NCBI GenBank assembly: GCA_039933635.1
Contig: JBDTNQ010000152.1
Coordinates: forward strand, 1-7,983
DNA length: 7,983 nt
Origin: JBDTNQ01 sp039933635
GTDB taxonomy: Bacteria > Acidobacteriota > Vicinamibacteria > Vicinamibacterales > SCN-69-37
Reading direction: 5' to 3'
Shown here: one piece after another, positions 7,111-7,983 of the stretch
How the letters are laid out: every line of letters begins with the position of its first letter
Position numbering within the stretch: position 1 is the stretch's first letter
The notes under the pieces: generated by a model
Seen by the model: the letters and a program-made list of their open reading frames with translations, nothing else
Told to the model about the DNA's origin: nothing
The model's database searches: none
Program-made: the position numbers and the translations under genes

Positions 7111-7200
7111 ACTCGCCTCCCCCGGATTCGCACCCGCGGGCATCATAGGCACGCCGGTGCGGGGAGACCCGGACCTTCACATCGTGCCCACAACCGGGGC
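7111..7200 (-). other. Intergenic gap between DUF362 and GT-C-like genes, with an imperfect hairpin
   Basis: Ninety bases without a gene. Apart from the ribosome binding site, it holds an imperfect hairpin at 7156-7175: GGTGCGGG and CCCGGACC around GAGA, seven pairs with one G-G mismatch. No T-tract follows on the minus strand and no promoter hexamers are evident, so read-through from the DUF362 gene looks likely. The hairpin could attenuate transcription or do nothing. Confidence 0.25.
7116..7123 (-). promoter_or_regulatory. Strong Shine-Dalgarno GGGGGAGG fixing the start at 7110
   Basis: On the minus strand GGGGGAGG lies 5 nt before GTG 7110. It is the strongest ribosome binding site seen in the window. 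It favours this GTG over GTG 7152 and ATG 7146 or 7143, which would put the site inside the coding region. Confidence 0.65.
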
Positions 7201-7983
7201 TCACCCGCCCGTCGCAAGTTGCAGATCCTCGAACTGTTCCAGCACCCTGAAGCGGGTCTGGTAGCGAGACAGTGGTTCCCCGCGGTGCTCAATCCGCGAC
7301 GACGCCAGATTGCCGAGGAACGCCGATGCGTCGGCAAGGTATCGAATGCGAGCCGGATCCAGCCCAATGGTCCGTGCGCAGGTCGCGTCGACCGCTACGA
7401 GATCCGCACCCATGGCGATCATCCCGATCGGCCGCGCGTCGCCCATGATCGGCCCATCGCCTTCCATCGCGACGATCGCGTCGACGATCGTGAAGTGCGG
7501 CCGCAGGGTCGCGTTGATGTCGACGATGGAATTGTCGATGCCATGAAAGTGCAGGACGTTCTTGGGCCAGCCGTAGATCGCGCCCGGCACCGCACCAAAC
7601 AGGTTCTTCATGCTGGCCGTCATCGCGGCCCAATGATGCGTCTTCAGCTTGGGCATCGACACGATGAAGTCCGACCGCAACAGATCCGCCGGGAACGCCA
7701 TGCGGTCCAGGCCCGTGAACCGGCTGCCCAGTGAGACCACGCGCACATCGTCGTGATTCAGGTCGACGAAACGGACCTTCAGTTCGCGCAGGTGATCGGA
7801 CAAGCCCGTGACGCGAAGGAGATACTCGATGTCGCGGCGATGTCCGGGACCTTCGCCCACCACGACCTCGCGGGCGCCTGCCCGGAGAAAGGCCGTGGCC
7901 GCGCCGGCGACCATGAGCGGATGCGTATTGATGGCGGTACCTGGCGCGTACTCCACAAGATTCGGCTTGAGAAGGACGGAACG
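7201..7983 (-). CDS. DUF362 domain protein, 5' end cut by the window edge
   Basis: The visible 260 residues form the C-terminal bulk of a DUF362 protein; the frame is open through 7983, so the start is outside. Numbering from the edge: KPNLV at 6-10 is the usual motif near the N-terminus of the domain, so only a short part is probably missing. Then GEGPG at 43-47, FVDLN at 72-76, SMPKLKTHHW at 109-118, MKNLFG at 125-130, IVDAIVAMEGDGP at 166-178 and VDATCARTIGLDP at 198-210. The GTG at 7956 is not the start, because it encodes the V of KPNLV. Some DUF362 proteins carry a ferredoxin-like iron-sulfur domain; this one has a single visible cysteine (C202) and ends shortly after the core, so it is the short form without clusters. 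Biochemical function of the family is not established. It is the first visible gene of a minus-strand set followed by two GT-C-like genes; whether they are functionally linked is unknown. Confidence 0.87.
   Translation of the reverse strand, partial: RSVLLKPNLVEYAPGTAINTHPLMVAGAATAFLRAGAREVVVGEGPGHRRDIEYLLRVTGLSDHLRELKVRFVDLNHDDVRVVSLGSRFTGLDRMAFPADLLRSDFIVSMPKLKTHHWAAMTASMKNLFGAVPGAIYGWPKNVLHFHGIDNSIVDINATLRPHFTIVDAIVAMEGDGPIMGDARPIGMIAMGADLVAVDATCARTIGLDPARIRYLADASAFLGNLASSRIEHRGEPLSRYQTRFRVLEQFEDLQLATGG

Noticed and set aside
6922..7734. 270-codon plus-strand open frame spanning the DUF362 and GT-C-like genes
   Set aside because: It crosses two genes that have family motifs on the opposite strand; the product is His/Arg-rich and unrecognisable.
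7964..7971. Another GGCTTGAG copy of the junction motif
   Set aside because: It encodes the conserved L-K-P of KPNLV in the DUF362 protein and lies away from a gene junction, so it does not support the repeat family.

Overview
The window is GC-rich bacterial DNA with six protein genes and almost no non-coding sequence. High GC, GTG starts, long spurious open frames opposite the genes, and a mix of polytopic GT-C type proteins with a DUF362 protein would fit an uncultured soil-type lineage such as Acidobacteriota. That placement is an inference: there is no rRNA or marker gene here. No tRNA, rRNA, CRISPR array, transposase or phage gene was seen.

Left block, plus strand. (1) 16-1392 is an alkaline-phosphatase-superfamily, nucleotide pyrophosphatase-like protein of the type that closes ebo (eboA-F) clusters; it lacks several standard metal ligands of the superfamily. 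(2) 1412-2035, 19 nt downstream and with its own ribosome binding site, is a VTT/DedA-type membrane protein. (3) After a 97-nt gap with a small palindrome, 2133-3725 is a GT-C fold glycosyltransferase-like membrane protein. Any further ebo genes would lie off the left edge.

Right block, minus strand, converging on the left block across 50 nt at 3726-3775. In transcription order: a DUF362 protein cut by the right edge (7983-7201), a GT-C-like protein of the DxDLWxHL type (7110-5614), and a second ArnT/GT39-like GT-C protein (5611-3776) whose GTG start lies two bases past the preceding stop. Two starts are revised from the longest open frames: 7110 rather than 7152, because of a strong Shine-Dalgarno, and 5611 rather than 5950, because the longer version overlaps the upstream gene out of frame.

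Working together (inference): the ebo pathway is tied to making or exporting secondary-metabolite precursors and includes a UbiA-type prenyltransferase; VTT/DedA proteins move lipids, including polyprenyl phosphate, across the membrane; GT-C enzymes use polyprenyl-phosphate sugars at the outer face. A lipid-linked metabolite or glycan assembled at the membrane would unite the genes, but nothing in the sequence proves the two blocks act in one pathway.
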